Source: Steromphala cineraria
Taxonomy: Eukaryota > Mollusca > Gastropoda > Trochida > Trochidae
DNA: 64,000 bases
NCBI GenBank assembly: GCA_916613615.1
Contig: OU744720.1
Coordinates: 65,569,971-65,633,970 of the forward strand
Direction of reading: 5' to 3'
Shown: in pieces, positions 9,661 through 21,514 of the stretch
Numbering within the stretch: the first letter of the stretch is position 1
Layout: each line of letters starts with the position of its first letter
Made by a program: the position numbers and the translations under genes
Notes under the pieces: model-generated
Told to the model about the DNA's origin: nothing
The model's input: the letters and a program-made list of their open reading frames with translations, nothing else
Database searches by the model: none

Positions 9661-12534
9661 CACAATACATTTAATGAATCTACTTTTACAGGAGAAACAT
9701 AGTTTTCATCATGTTAAATTCTTTAATTCTTACAAACATAATGACATTGATATCAAAAATTTATATCAGCCTCTGTCACGAGAACAATTATCCATAACTG
9801 AGAAAGTTTAGCCTCTCGCCACTTACCTGTGCATGTAAGACCATGAACGTGTACACAATGTATGCTACAAACATCTCTATATAACAGAAAAATGTCATTG
9901 TAAAGTTTGAAGTTAATTTGCAAATATGACGAAATATTCATCTAGCTATTGAACAGTCATATGAGTTCCTACATGTGTATGTATGATATTCCTGATCATT
10001 ATCAAAAAAAGTCCTTAAAAAAACAGTATCTGATTTCACTAATCAAGAAAAATAGTTTCAGACACATCAATTTCCTGCTTCATTCTTACCTATGGTTTCA
10101 CTAAAAAAACATTAATTGCATCACAATGTTTTTGTAACAACAAGCACTGCCTTAGTTAAATCTGATCGAAAGTATCGACTGTTGCAGGGAATCTTATGGA
10201 CGTCATATAATGACAATGATTTGAAGTCGCGATTGTGATTAAAACAGGCAGAATGACATTTACGAGTTCATAATGTTTAATAGGTTATATAACTTGTCTA
10301 GTGTTCATGTTAATTGGACATGGAAATTATCTGTGAATATCTATGACTGTTTCAAGATTTTCGTAAAAAGGAGTATTTACCACAAAGTTGCCATTTTCGG
10401 GGAATGAAAAAGATCAGTTGGTTTGAATTCATATAGTGAAATGTGATACATATGCGTTTGTATCAAAGCAAAGCCATAGCAGACGAGAATCAAAGAATGG
10501 CTCTTTCAAACATTTCTAAAAGAATATTGGATTGATGATATTAATAAAATTGGGTATTTACTATTGCAATCTCGACAAATGCAACATATGTCATTGTTTA
10601 TTTTGATTTGTATATTGTATAAATCCTTTCAAGTCTGTGACCACAATCTTTGATCTAGTCATCGTCCAATGCACTCTAAGCCCAGAGAATTTCTTCGAAA
10701 CTGTAATAATGATAATCAAGTTGGACATTTGATATAGATGTATTTCATTTAAAATTGTGATTTTGGGTTATCAAAACGAACACGCTTTATTAACAATGAA
10801 TCCTAAAATCTCAATTATATTTGTCTATCTTTCCTTTTATTTCGTCAATATAATCTTAAAGGGCATATGCCAGGTAGATACTTTCACAATAAGATCATAA
10901 TAATTATCAAAAAATGAAAAATATATTATTGACATCCTTAGTGTTTGGATCTGCTGGTTCACTTAAACTTGCATAAAAAATACAAATATTGTTATTGTTT
11001 TGTTTACATATTTTTTATATCAATAAGATCTTGTGTTTAATACAATATTTTGTTTTGCTGTATGTAAAGGCAAAATGTTCACTTTTAAAATATCGGGATT
11101 ATGATCTGTGCGTTTCAAAAAGATTAAAATTTAGAGACAGCAAGAAGTGATTCCCTTCAATGTGCAGTTGACGTAAAGCAATAAAACTGATTGGGGTACA
11201 TTTAATGAATGATTAACAATCTAGCACTCAAGTTTTATACGAAAAGAACAGGCACAATAACTAAAACGAGTCTGATTTTCTTTAAAACGAAACCGTTATT
11301 AAATAGTTTGTACTCAACTCTATAAATGGTTAGAGTTACAAGATATATATATTTTTGTCAAGTTTGAACTAGTTTTTATATTTCCTGCCAGGAGCATGCT
11401 ACTCTGTCCTTTCTATACCTGTCTCTCATAGCAATGTGTTTCTTATCACATAGGACTGACGATTATATAGAGGAGGTCTTCATAATCAGCTATTAGAGCG
11501 ATACAAATTTTGAAGGCAGACACATAATGTCAAAACGGAAGAGATAATCTTTTGAAATGATAGATGTTTATTTTAGGTCATAAAAACTGATTGTTTACAT
11601 GCAAGTATGGAAATAGCAATATCTTTTGTTGAATGCGAAATATAAATAGTTCAAGGCATACATGTATGATAGCGCTTGGTTATGATAAGAGAAAAAAGAT
11701 ATCTCTTAATTGACGTTTGAGTCAGTGGTTTGTATCAATGATAAGGAGAAATGACATTCATTTAAAGTATTTTTTAAGTTATGTCAATAGTTCGCATAAA
11801 TCTGTATTCGAGTAATAATGGTCATACAATTTATTATTACAATATAAAATATATTTTTAATGAAATTAGACCTATCCTGTCAATATCAACAACTATAATA
11901 ATGTTATAATAGGTACTTTTAACCAAGTTTATCCGATAAGGTATACTACAGCATGTTTTTAAAAATGACCACTCCTGATGACAATGAAATTTGGGTCTAA
12001 ACAGATATGATACTGAACACCTTCCCTCATATGAACTTATGTAGTTAGGGATTTATTTACTTTTTATGTTCGATATTTAAACTGTTAAGTTACATGTAGA
12101 TGAAAAAAGCTCTAGTCCTTTTACGGATCTAACCGTGTTCTTTTTGATAAAATGTGACATAATGACATTTTCAACTGATTTATTGTCTTTTATCAGATTA
12201 TCAATTGAATAAGACACGTGAAGGCTCATTATTGTTTGTTAGACTTGATGAATGGTGCAAATCATGTTTTTCATACAACTTAAACTATCTTCATACATTA
12301 TCAAATGTGCAAGAGAATGCTTTAATCATTTGATTTTCATCAGATTGGTTTTTGATCAGTCTCCCCCACCTTCTTCTTTAAACATTCCTTAAGGCTGCAT
12401 AGTTACAATCACAAATAAAGGATCCACTCTACTGTAGAAAAGTTGACCAGTACCAATTTTATTTGCGAGTTACCATATTAACGTTCAGACACAAAAAGTA
12501 TTAAGTCAGTCATTTAAACACATTAATATTGAAG
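9661..12534. repeat. Copy 1 duplication, third block (non-coding)
   Basis: Colinear with 54495-58600, apart from a 750-bp insert in copy 2 (56553-57301). It includes module M2 (about 10055-10150) and a segment at 10280-10500 that also resembles 37430-37640. No coding frame, RNA gene or mobile element end could be recognised in this copy. Confidence 0.75.
10055..10150. repeat. Conserved module M2
   Basis: About 95 bases starting gtttcagacacatcaatttc and running through a ttcacta...aaac..attaattg segment. Related copies sit at 18530-18620, 27055-27140, 54860-54955 and 61840-61935. Function unknown. It marks paralogous units. Confidence 0.55.
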
Positions 12535-12660
12535 AAGATGAAGGCAATATGATGGATATACTACTTCTTTATTCAAGTTTGCGACGTTTCGACATAGATA
12601 CTAATGTCGTTATCAAGCAAGTTATAAATGAGTGACATATGACAAGAAATTAATGTCGTT
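12535..12660. repeat. Possible transposon end with gacgtttcgac motif
   Basis: Copy 1 has ttctttattcaagtttgcga followed by cgtttcgacatagat and a repeated atgtcgttatcaag, not found at the matching place in copy 2. A similar stretch (acttctttattcatgc then ggcgacgttttgacac) occurs at 32465-32500. Such motifs occur near ends of several retroelements, including Penelope-like ones. Assignment is a guess. Confidence 0.3.
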
Positions 12661-12849
12661 ATCAAGAGCGAATATGCTACATGTAAGTATGCTAAATTCA
12701 AGAATGTAAAGGAAAATCAATGAAGCGATGAAAGCAAACATTTACTTTTACATACAAAGAAGTCTTAATTTACATTGCTGAAACAAACTACATATCTTTG
12801 TTTCCAAATAAGGAAAATCATCGTAATATAATTTGTTATTAATGTTATG

Positions 12850-13075
12850 TCCTTTATCATTTTCTTGGAACAGAAACAAATTGTTCGTATGGATCTGCAA
12901 TGGCGTTTGTCGGAGCTAAAGCGCATTGAACATGTTTGGAACATGCTGCAGGCAGCCATTTCAAGCCGTGAGACCAAGAATCAGGAACTCTCCAAAAGCT
13001 CGGAAGTGCCCTAGTGGAAAAATGGAACAACGTTCTAGTAGATGACTTTTACAGCATTAGTCATCTGTGTCAGGC
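12850..13075 (+). pseudogene. Tc1-like transposase C-terminal remnant (copy 1)
   Basis: Homologous to 59320-59583 but more decayed. Nucleotides for IEHVWNML and for VEKWNN remain, with frame breaks between them. The third catalytic Glu of Tc1-like DDE transposases lies in the NPIExxW motif. Being present in both copies of the duplication, this insertion predates it. Confidence 0.7.
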
Positions 13076-13109
13076 TGTCTGTGTTTGCACATTATATCTG
13101 TGCAGAGCG

Positions 13110-14229
13110 TCAACACTCAATGCAAAAACGAAACACTTCAACTAAACAGAAAAGGTGAACCCATGAAAGGATAGCTTCATTGGACACGCGGCTAACATTG
13201 TGAAAACTAGAATCAGAGAGAACATAATGCAATATTCTAACCTGGAAAGTAATCCTTCAAATGTTTCATTTTTATCTAGCTTATATATTACCCTATCAAG
13301 CTAAAAAATAGTGATTGTTTACATGAATGTCTATGTATGACATTAACAGTATCTTTAATGAATAAAAAAACATATAAAGTCCAAAGCATAAGACATTGGT
13401 TTGTTATGATAGGATGACAGAAATATCACTTAATGGGGGTGATAATGTCTTAAGATAAGTTGAACTAGTTGTCTGGATCTTCGATAAGAGAAAATCTTAT
13501 TGAAGTTGGTCTTTTAAAGAATGTCAATAGTTCACATAATGTTTTTTAAATAGGATCAAACACATGTCATACAATTTTATGCATGAATACGTGCATAGAT
13601 ACGTTGATGTCTCTACACCATTAACTTCAGTACAGTCCTCTCTCCTTGATCCTGCATTGTAATGTTATCAGCTAAAGACTATATATGAAATGATAGGAGC
13701 ACTTTAAGAGCTTAAATAGAGAAAATGTTAGGGTGCGAAAAGCGCCCATAGCATTGTAAAAAAAAGTTAATTGTTCATCAACTGAACATTATGACTTCAC
13801 GACATCAAGATGAGGCCTGAATGCAGAGTTAGAACAAGATAGACAATTTAGGATAAATTCTCTTAACCATAGATTCCAAACATTTTCTAAAATTATCATT
13901 TGATAATCAGGTTAGGGAAACCTGATATCAAATCAACTTGTGAGAATGAAATGAATGCAGCATGTCTATGCCATACATGAGTCTTTAAGTCATAAGTCCT
14001 TTAGAGATACAACATCCAGCTCGCTTACGTACCTCGAAATAAGAAAACTTTAATTAGTGGTGCCACGGATGATGAAGTAACACTTGAATTGCTGAAGTTA
14101 TTTCCTCTGTTAGACTGTACGTTTCGAGTATGTCTCGAGTGTTGTCCCTAATAATTTTCCCTATCAACTTTATATTTTTACGTTTCCTAAGTGCCTTATT
14201 GAAGAAAAGAAGTTGTCAAGGCCAAGGCT
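13110..14229. other. Non-coding copy 1 DNA
   Basis: AT-rich sequence without a convincing frame. From about 13900 it is colinear with 60060 onward, and 14100-14220 matches 60240-60370 closely. The counterpart of 13110-13900 is less clear by eye. Confidence 0.5.
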
Positions 14230-14675
14230 AAATTTGTGTCAAGTATTCAACCACAAGCCCCTGTCACTCTTAGAGATCAGAATCATACAACGGGTTGATA
14301 ATTAGTGCCTTGCCAAAGTGACAAGATCCTTGCAAAATATGTATATTTATGTTTTACAAAATGGACAAAAGTAATACATGTAGCTTATCCTTCTATGTTT
14401 ATCGGACAAAACGTGTATACTATGTAAGATTGATATCAAATTAAGACGTAATATGTCCAAGCAATTAAATTTGTGTCAAGTATTCTACCACAGACCCATG
14501 TGAGTCTTAGAGATCAGAATCATACAACGGGTTGATAATTAGTGCCTTGCCAAAGTGACAAGATCCTTGAAAAATATGTATATTTATGTTTTACAAAATG
14601 GACAAAAGTAGTACATGTAGTTTATCCAAAGAGTGTATACTATGTAAGATAAATAACAAATTATCATAACACATT
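14230..14675. repeat. Tandem duplication of ~237 bp
   Basis: 14230-14466 is repeated at 14467-14675, both starting aaatttgtgtcaagtattc and sharing catacaacgggttgataatt. The second unit has lost bases near gtttatccaaagag. Copy 2 has a single unit at about 60400-60485, so this local duplication arose after the segmental duplication. Confidence 0.9.
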
Positions 14676-15426
14676 ACATTCCTAGAATCAATTATTAAAC
14701 TTTTAGCAAGAGATTTCGTATTCCTTTACGGGAAAACACAAGCGTTCATATGGTTATTTATGTCCTGTGCAAGAACTGAACATTGGTAAAAAGGTCGAAA
14801 TAGCACCGATCCCCTGTCTGGAAGAATTATGTGTGTTTTCACTAAAGTACTCACATGAGTAGATTCATATCACATATCATGTCTATACAAGTATGAATAA
14901 CTGTTAGTTCATTCAAGATTATCAAACTTGTTTGTCGACAGTTAAACACTTACATCCAACGTATAACGATTCTCTTCAGCATATCACTATTCTAATTTGA
15001 TTAACAAAGAAAATGTACCAACTTGACCTTATTTTGATTTTATGAATGATAAATGTACTTCCTCACTTCATATATTGATACAGACATCGAAATAGATTTG
15101 ATTTTCCTCTTTAGGAATAACTCCCTCACTAACTATACGTTAGACATTTTGTAGTTGAAACATATACATATCAATAACCGATTTCTAGTTTGAGAAAGAA
15201 TCTGAATTTTTATTTTAATGATGAGTTGGTTGCCCACCTATATGAAATGAACGAAATGTGGTAAATACCAAATGATACATTGAAAAATGTTATAAAAGTT
15301 TATGAGTCCCTTCATTTTGCATGGCCTGTCCTAACTAAGCTAACTATACATCAACTGCAGGAAGAAAAATAATCGTTCTTATACAGTAGGAGACAGTTAC
15401 CAGTAAATACTGAGAATACATTTCAA
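14676..15426. repeat. Copy 1 duplication, fourth block
   Basis: Patchily colinear with 61060-61505, for example gaaaacacaagcgttcatat and ctccctcactaactatacg in both. No coding frame recognised. Confidence 0.7.
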
Positions 15427-15529
15427 AACCCTACTGGGCAATGCGCTTTATCTCAGACAATAAAGTGCTTCTTGCTATTCCCTCGACGATAAGAGGCATT
15501 GGTAGGCTGACATTCAAGGAATAAGTGTG
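15427..15529 (-). repeat. Conserved module M1, copy b
   Basis: Syntenic partner of 61506-61610. The minus-strand frame stays open across the module and ends in TAG, with IVEGIARSTLLSE and a final AQ before the stop, shared with copy d. Several differences between copies b and d change residues, so coding constraint is not demonstrated. Confidence 0.6.
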
Positions 15530-18424
15530 GCCCAAACCGACCCTAATGCTAAGTGCAAGAATAAGATAGGAACAAAAAGTCTGAATTGTTAAACGAATGC
15601 AGTGAGAAGATATAAATCTTTATATAAAATATATACAGAGTGAGTACAATCTTGATTTTTATATCCATTGTTGCGAGGTTCATATATAACCAGTTGAAAA
15701 ATCAATTGATATTTAAGATTCAAAAGTCAGACTACATATGTATTTGTAGAAAAACGAACAATGTAAAAGCTGCATTGACATTTACTACATGTAAACATTA
15801 AACACGTATTACAGACGGATTTCATTTCATGTCTTCATGCATTGGTTTTATTGAAAGTCGAAGCTCTAGTGTATTCACTAGACCTCATTGCTGTTTAGAT
15901 TTAAAGAATAAACTGTTATAAGAGCGTGGTTTGTCTCAATGGTCGTAGAAACTACACTGACTTCCAAAAGAAACTATGCACCATTTTGTAATGATTCTGA
16001 TTGAAGAAGGAAAAACGATAGAAATTTAAAACAAAGTACCTCTTATTAATCAATCATTTGCTTAAACAACCAGCGAGTCCAAATTAAAGGTGGGAAACCC
16101 AGTTTTGTACTTATTTGATCTGAAGTGGGTAGGGGTCAAAATTTGTGTTGTTCAGACGTTCGTTGAAATGATGTTTTCGCAATAATTTCGTTAAAGTACT
16201 AAAATGTGCTACTTTAGTACCAGTTTTTTTAGCAGCCGGAGTGTTCCAAATTCCAAATCTGCCATAAGTAACAAAAAAGGTCAAACGTTAAATTACGTAT
16301 TCTGTCAACTTCACATTTCGTCTGCATCGAAGCTTTTCCATTAATGGGAATGTGTGGACACAAGTCTTACTTGTCATATTGACAAATGGTAACCAGTCTT
16401 AAGAGCTCAACAATCGCAATTATTTCCTGGTATTGCATGCCAATTCTAACGTTATAACTTCGAATGAAATTGCCATGTGTCAATGTTTAGTGACCAATAG
16501 CTATCAAGTTAGCAGTCGATGAGCTCTGATTAGATCTGTCCAAGTTCATAAAGTGCACGACAACATAACAACATGCCGACCTATGATGTTCGCTATCTCT
16601 GACGTCACTAAGAGACAACGTTGGCGGTGGTCTAACGTCACAGATATCGGCTCTCATGCAGTGCAAAAACAACTGTTTTTTTGTGTTTCAGGGTTGTCAG
16701 CAATCCTCACATCCTCTCTGTATAGCCGGATCAAGTTACCATTAGAAATAAAGAAACAATAACGGTTCTTGTAAAAAGGGTTTTTCCTATCAATTTTGTC
16801 AATTTTCAGTGGGGATTCACGATACTTTTGCTATACCGTTTACTGGGTTTAAGGTGTTTTTTTCACTATTCGAGTGACAAACATTCATTATGGACAGTTA
16901 TTTAAATTTTGCTCAATTAAAAGTTTTAAACTTGAATGTGAGGGATTCAACTATGTCATTGCCAACTTAAATGAAAATGTAAATATGAGATCGTTTTTGA
17001 AATTTCCGTTTTAAAATTGCAAAGTTTCTTTTGGAATTCAGTGTATGTTTTCCCTTCGACATTTATTTGCTTTCATTGATCCCGCTGATGGTATACTGAA
17101 AACATGTGGAATTTGGATTGAGTATAGACATGATGAATGAAATAATGCCAAAAAGAATATGTACTCATGTTTTGTTAATGACTGGCAAGATAAGACTGTT
17201 ACTGTTATGCAAACATAATTTCAAAATGGTTTTATGACACCTTTTTGGGCGATTTGGATTGGTTGAGAGCTCTCAAAAACATGCAACCATTTCTCGATGA
17301 ATGCAGAAAAATTGCAACCATGCATGTGCATTCATTCCTTGTTACGTCATAATCAACTGACGCAATGGTCCGGTTTTGACGGTTGCTAGTTTGTTCTGTT
17401 GTAAAGGCAGATATAGCATATTTTATCACTTCCTACCCGCTTTGTAACACATAAATACTTCCTCTCCCTCAGGAAATCCCTACCTTCAAAGGAAAGGCTG
17501 CATTTGAGTAACTACGAGTCCTCAAGTTTGTACGCCCGAGCGTCTTGCAAACAGGGACATTTTGAACGTTGTGCGATATGCTAATTAATCCTCTATCAAC
17601 ATTACTTCATGCAAAGTCAACATTTCAAAAAAATTCAGGTTATTATGTTATTGATTGTATTTGTCAATATTGAATCCAAACTTTGTTAAATATTGGAAGA
17701 TAAAATGAACAACCAATTTTTAAGTGACTTCCCGTAGAAAATCTTTTCAGCCAGATTGTAATATACATGGAAAAGATTCAAGTTATCTATGCCCTGGTCA
17801 AGACATATGGATTGAATAAATATAACGCATTAGTTGATCTCTTCAAAGTTTTTTTTATTTTAATATCATAATTTCCATAAAGAAATAATTGGAAATTAAA
17901 ATCAATGCTCTTGGATAATAAGGAAAGATAGGATTTGTCTCTATTTCACATTTTTTTAAGTTGTATTTAATTAACATGCCTTTGAATTCAAAAATCTTAT
18001 TTTATTTTTCTATTCATGATGTTCATTTTATTGTATTAGATTATCAAGTAGCCATTATTCTTAACATGATAGCAAGTCTTTATCTTTAATCGTTAAGATC
18101 CTAAGCTCGATCAGCAGTCTCCATTGCAAACACAATCCATGTTTGTAAGATATATGAGGAGTACATTTACTTTTGTTAATCGTTGCTGATTATAAGTGAG
18201 CAAACATTCAATAGTGCGAATAGAAATATAACACTGTCTGCACATATTTTGATTAATTCTCAGTTTTTATTGATATATTGTATGTTTTGATGTTTTTTAA
18301 CTAAAGACATGTATATATAATCTAACTCTATTATAGGGTACGTTTCACATATCATTTTGTTGAAGTGAGGAATCGTACTTTGTTTCATATCTAAATGAAC
18401 AAGTTTATTACCACGAACAAATTA
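15530..18424. other. Mostly copy-1-specific non-coding DNA
   Basis: From about 15680 there is no counterpart in copy 2, which continues at 61755 with sequence resembling 18425. It includes the interspersed repeat at 17205-17595. Part of 17600-17900 (ctatgccctggtcaag) resembles 25140-25230 and 62950-63020, indicating older internal duplication. Short frames at 16487-16762 lack recognisable domains. Confidence 0.55.
17205..17595 (+). repeat. Interspersed repeat related to 56553-56940
   Basis: Shares tcaaaaac, ccatttctcgatgaatgcag, tgtgcattcattccttg, ggtccggttttgac and aactacgagtcctcaag with 56560-56940 although the two sites are not syntenic, so it is dispersed. The 57158-57301 hairpin is not present here. 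No frame of significance. Confidence 0.75.
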
Positions 18425-20087
18425 TTCTTACATCGTTAGAAAATCCTTTTCTTTATTATTATTAGGCAATGGCGAAATTGAAATCAATTTCTGTCATATG
18501 AGTTATTAGAGGAGGACTTACAATGTTTCAGACCCATCAATTTCCTGCTCGTTGCAAACGTTTCACTTTAAGGAACCACTAATTGAAGTGTCAGGATGTC
18601 CTTGTGATAACAGCAGAAGTCTAACACTATCGTTTGATCTTTTGGAAAGGAATTTCTATTAAGACACTGTGAATCGATGATAAGTTAATGATGTAAGTAA
18701 ATTTATAGTGCCTTTAAGAAAAAAATATCAATCACCATGACAAACATCTGAGTCTTTACTCATGTTAAATCTTATCAATTTTCAGTAACACTGCAAATAC
18801 AATAACGTTACTTTCCTTGCTGACCTTTTCCAAAGGATTGCAATATGATGGCGCCAATGTAACCTTCAATAGTCCGCTTCCATCGACAGGAACAGTTATT
18901 TTTACTGTCAAACCTGGTGTTGTATTGTTTTAAATGATAGACAATACTTTATTACCTTAAAAGGAATTCGTTCCGGATCACAAAGCTTTGACATAATTAT
19001 TAAATAACAACATAAAAGCATAAAACGGAGATAAGACATGGGAATTAAGATGGTTGAAGTGACTAAGAAGATAACTGGACATTCAACATTTGATTAAATT
19101 ATGTAGTTATAACAACATAAAAGGAGACAAGGTATATGATTTAAATTTACTAACAACTAAGTGATGACTGGACATTCGGCCAGAAGGTAAAAGCTTATAT
19201 TCTGGATTTAAGAAATGTGTTGGGTCGTTAATGATTTTTCACACGTTGAAAGTACTTGTTGCTCATATAAAAATGATAGATTATCAAAAGTGCCCCCTGC
19301 TATTTTACTTGCTGAATTTACAATTTTGTTGAGTTTTGATTTGTTTTTGACTGAAAGAGACTCGAACCAGCATTGAGATGAGAAGGTAAGTATGCTTTGA
19401 TAAAAGTAGTGTAAAACAATATTACCTTAATTATATGTGTGCTTTATGTGTTTGTTTTTTATAGAGACAGAAAGTCATTAAGACTAAGTCCCTAAAAAGA
19501 GAGCAGACATCTTATTATTGAAAAAAGTAATCAAATAAACTCTACAAACTAAATTTCCTGTGCAACTCACGTTAACAAGTCACAAGATTCGTTCAGTTCA
19601 TAAATGAATGATAAATACCAACCTAAACACTTAGAGATCTAATCAGTGATGTACTTTTATTTAGATCTGTTTTCGCTCAGCTTACTAATATTATTCTTTT
19701 TATACAGGATTAATAGCTTGCAATCATTAATATAAGGTCTACACATGCATATACTTAGTTACAGTCATTTGAGCTAATGGTGAAGATGGTCTTTTCAAAA
19801 ATTTATCGTTTTCATATGCTGTAATTTTAAACATCATACATGTATAATAGATAACTAATCTTCACATCTCCATCAACTGTTTTTTTTCATTCTCTTGTAA
19901 ATTAAGGCACCATCATATCTGATCATGAAGTCATTGCACTGTACTATTGGCCTATCAGTTATACACAGTGTTGCTGTCCAAGCGGCACTACAAACTGATC
20001 AAATCAGTGTCAGATATGACAAGACAAGATATCTTGTGAGACATGTGGATGGATTGTGTCAATGGGTACATTGAATGCATTTTCCTT
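18425..20087. repeat. Copy 1 duplication, fifth block
   Basis: Aligned piecewise with 61755-62156, beginning cgttagaaaatc in both. It contains M2 (18530-18620) and, at 19908-20075, a candidate decayed exon paired with 61978-62160. Between 18700 and 19900 copy 1 has sequence I cannot place in copy 2, with no recognisable gene. The block ends at the Ngaro insertion. Confidence 0.65.
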
Positions 20088-20190
20088 TTAACTCATTTTC
20101 AAAATATAACATGATAGGTGTTGGGGAAATGATGTCAATTTATTACGATCGACACATAAAAAAACAGTTGATAAAATACATAAAACCTCC
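20088..20190 (-). repeat. Ngaro split direct repeat A, outer copy
   Basis: 103 bases starting ttaactcattttcaaaata and ending taaaacctcc, matching 20421-20523 without a difference I can see. It forms the 3' extremity of the element. Confidence 0.95.
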
Positions 20191-20256
20191 CTTCTAAATA
20201 ACAGCTTTTAAAAAATACACATTTATAAGGTATACCAAGGGAGGTGGGTGGGTGTC

Positions 20257-20419
20257 GCGCCGGCTGCAGCCGTGGGACTGACTTCTGGGGTCCCGGGGAT
20301 AGACGCGACGTGCGCACACTCGCTAGCCCGCTCCGCACGTGCATGCTTGCGTGGTAGAGTAGTCGTCTCCTCGTCTGTCCATGGCCTGAGTTAAACTTTA
20401 ATAATATTGATTATTACCC
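20257..20419 (-). repeat. Ngaro split direct repeat B, inner copy
   Basis: 163 bases from gcgccggctgcagccgtggg to gattattaccc, matching 24169-24331 at a fixed offset of 3912. One base separates it from the inner A repeat. Confidence 0.95.
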
Positions 20420-20420
20420 C

Positions 20421-20523
20421 TTAACTCATTTTCAAAATATAACATGATAGGTGTTGGGGAAATGATGTCAATTTATTACGATCGACACATAAAAAAACAG
20501 TTGATAAAATACATAAAACCTCC
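20421..20523 (-). repeat. Ngaro split direct repeat A, inner copy
   Basis: Second copy of the 103-base A repeat. It lies 13 bases beyond the recombinase stop codon (20537-20539). Together with the inner B repeat it reconstitutes the junction expected in a circular intermediate. Confidence 0.95.
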
Positions 20524-20536
20524 AAATCCCCAACAC

Positions 20537-21514
20537 CTATTTAGTACATGTTGCTGCTATTAACATTGCTCTTGAAAATTTATCATGAATGTTACTATCA
20601 ATTGAAATATATCTTTCATAAGCATTAGATTTCCAGTCTCCGTGAAGCTTGATGAGTAGTGGAGACACACCCATGTTGTAAGCGAAGGTACAGCCCCCTC
20701 GCCTGAATGAGTGGCCACTGTAGCTACCTGCCGGGTACCCACACGCCACCAGCACTGACTTCAGTGCCGAGATGAAGGAGCTGTAGGTTAGACAGCAGAT
20801 CTTACCGTTCGACAAGAAAGAAAACAGATGATTGGTAGGCGGTATCTCGCCCTGGATATCACGCAGTTCTCTGAGGGCTGTGACAGGACACAGAGGGGAG
20901 CCCTGCAGACTGGCTAGAGGCAGCTGTAACACCCTCTGTCCGAACTGAATGGTCTTAGAGTGTCGGACGGTCACATGGGCTGTAACATCATTAATATCAA
21001 GATCACGAATACACAACTGGCGATCGGGAGATTTTTGTTTACCAGGTAGCAATGTAGACTTTCTCATGAAAGTAAAAAAGGCGATCACACATGCACACCA
21101 AAAAGCGATGTTAAAAGGAATTGTTAAGTCAAGTTTCGATTTGATTTGTCTGAGAATGTTTGGTGTGATAGGTAACTTCTGTGCCGGTGGCCTACCTTTC
21201 ATGCGCATGACACCTTTCTTTACTAAACCTAGCGTCCATGCAGAGAGGGGGTTGTCAAAGCCGGAGTTCAGATGCAACAGTCTGATTACATTGAGGTATC
21301 CAGCAATGCTGTTAGCATTGAGAGATCGCGCTAGGAAGGCTATGTAGCGAGCTATAGTCAGGGTAGAGGCTGGAATTGGTGTAAGACTAAAATATAGACA
21401 AAACCTTAGGTAACATCTTATCATCGCCGAGTACGTTTTCTTAGTCGTGCTTGCATAGGCAGCTTGCTTGTATGACGTCACCTCGTGGTCAAGCTGGCGC
21501 AGGTCTGCTCCCAC
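20537..21514 (-). CDS. Ngaro tyrosine recombinase
   Basis: About 325 aa with a complete tyrosine-recombinase catalytic set. An N-terminal helical DNA-binding part is at about residues 10-105. Arg151 is in FFTFMRKSTLLP and Lys187 in VRHSKTIQFG. His268 and Arg271 are in GHSFRRGGCTF. His291 and Trp294 are in KLHGDWKS, and the nucleophile Tyr302 in AYERYISI. The enzyme would integrate the element's circular DNA into the genome without target-site duplication. The frame overlaps the end of pol by 37 bases (frame +1 relative to pol). The leftmost usable codon is GTG at 21514 and the first ATG is residue 31, so the true start is uncertain. An upstream tttttacag could serve as a splice acceptor. No stops inside; length is normal for the family. 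Confidence 0.95.
   Translation of the reverse strand: MGADLRQLDHEVTSYKQAAYASTTKKTYSAMIRCYLRFCLYFSLTPIPASTLTIARYIAFLARSLNANSIAGYLNVIRLLHLNSGFDNPLSAWTLGLVKKGVMRMKGRPPAQKLPITPNILRQIKSKLDLTIPFNIAFWCACVIAFFTFMRKSTLLPGKQKSPDRQLCIRDLDINDVTAHVTVRHSKTIQFGQRVLQLPLASLQGSPLCPVTALRELRDIQGEIPPTNHLFSFLSNGKICCLTYSSFISALKSVLVACGYPAGSYSGHSFRRGGCTFAYNMGVSPLLIKLHGDWKSNAYERYISIDSNIHDKFSRAMLIAATCTK

Noticed and set aside
20949..21347. 132-aa plus-strand frame
   Set aside because: Antisense to the Ngaro recombinase, whose catalytic residues are all present on the minus strand.
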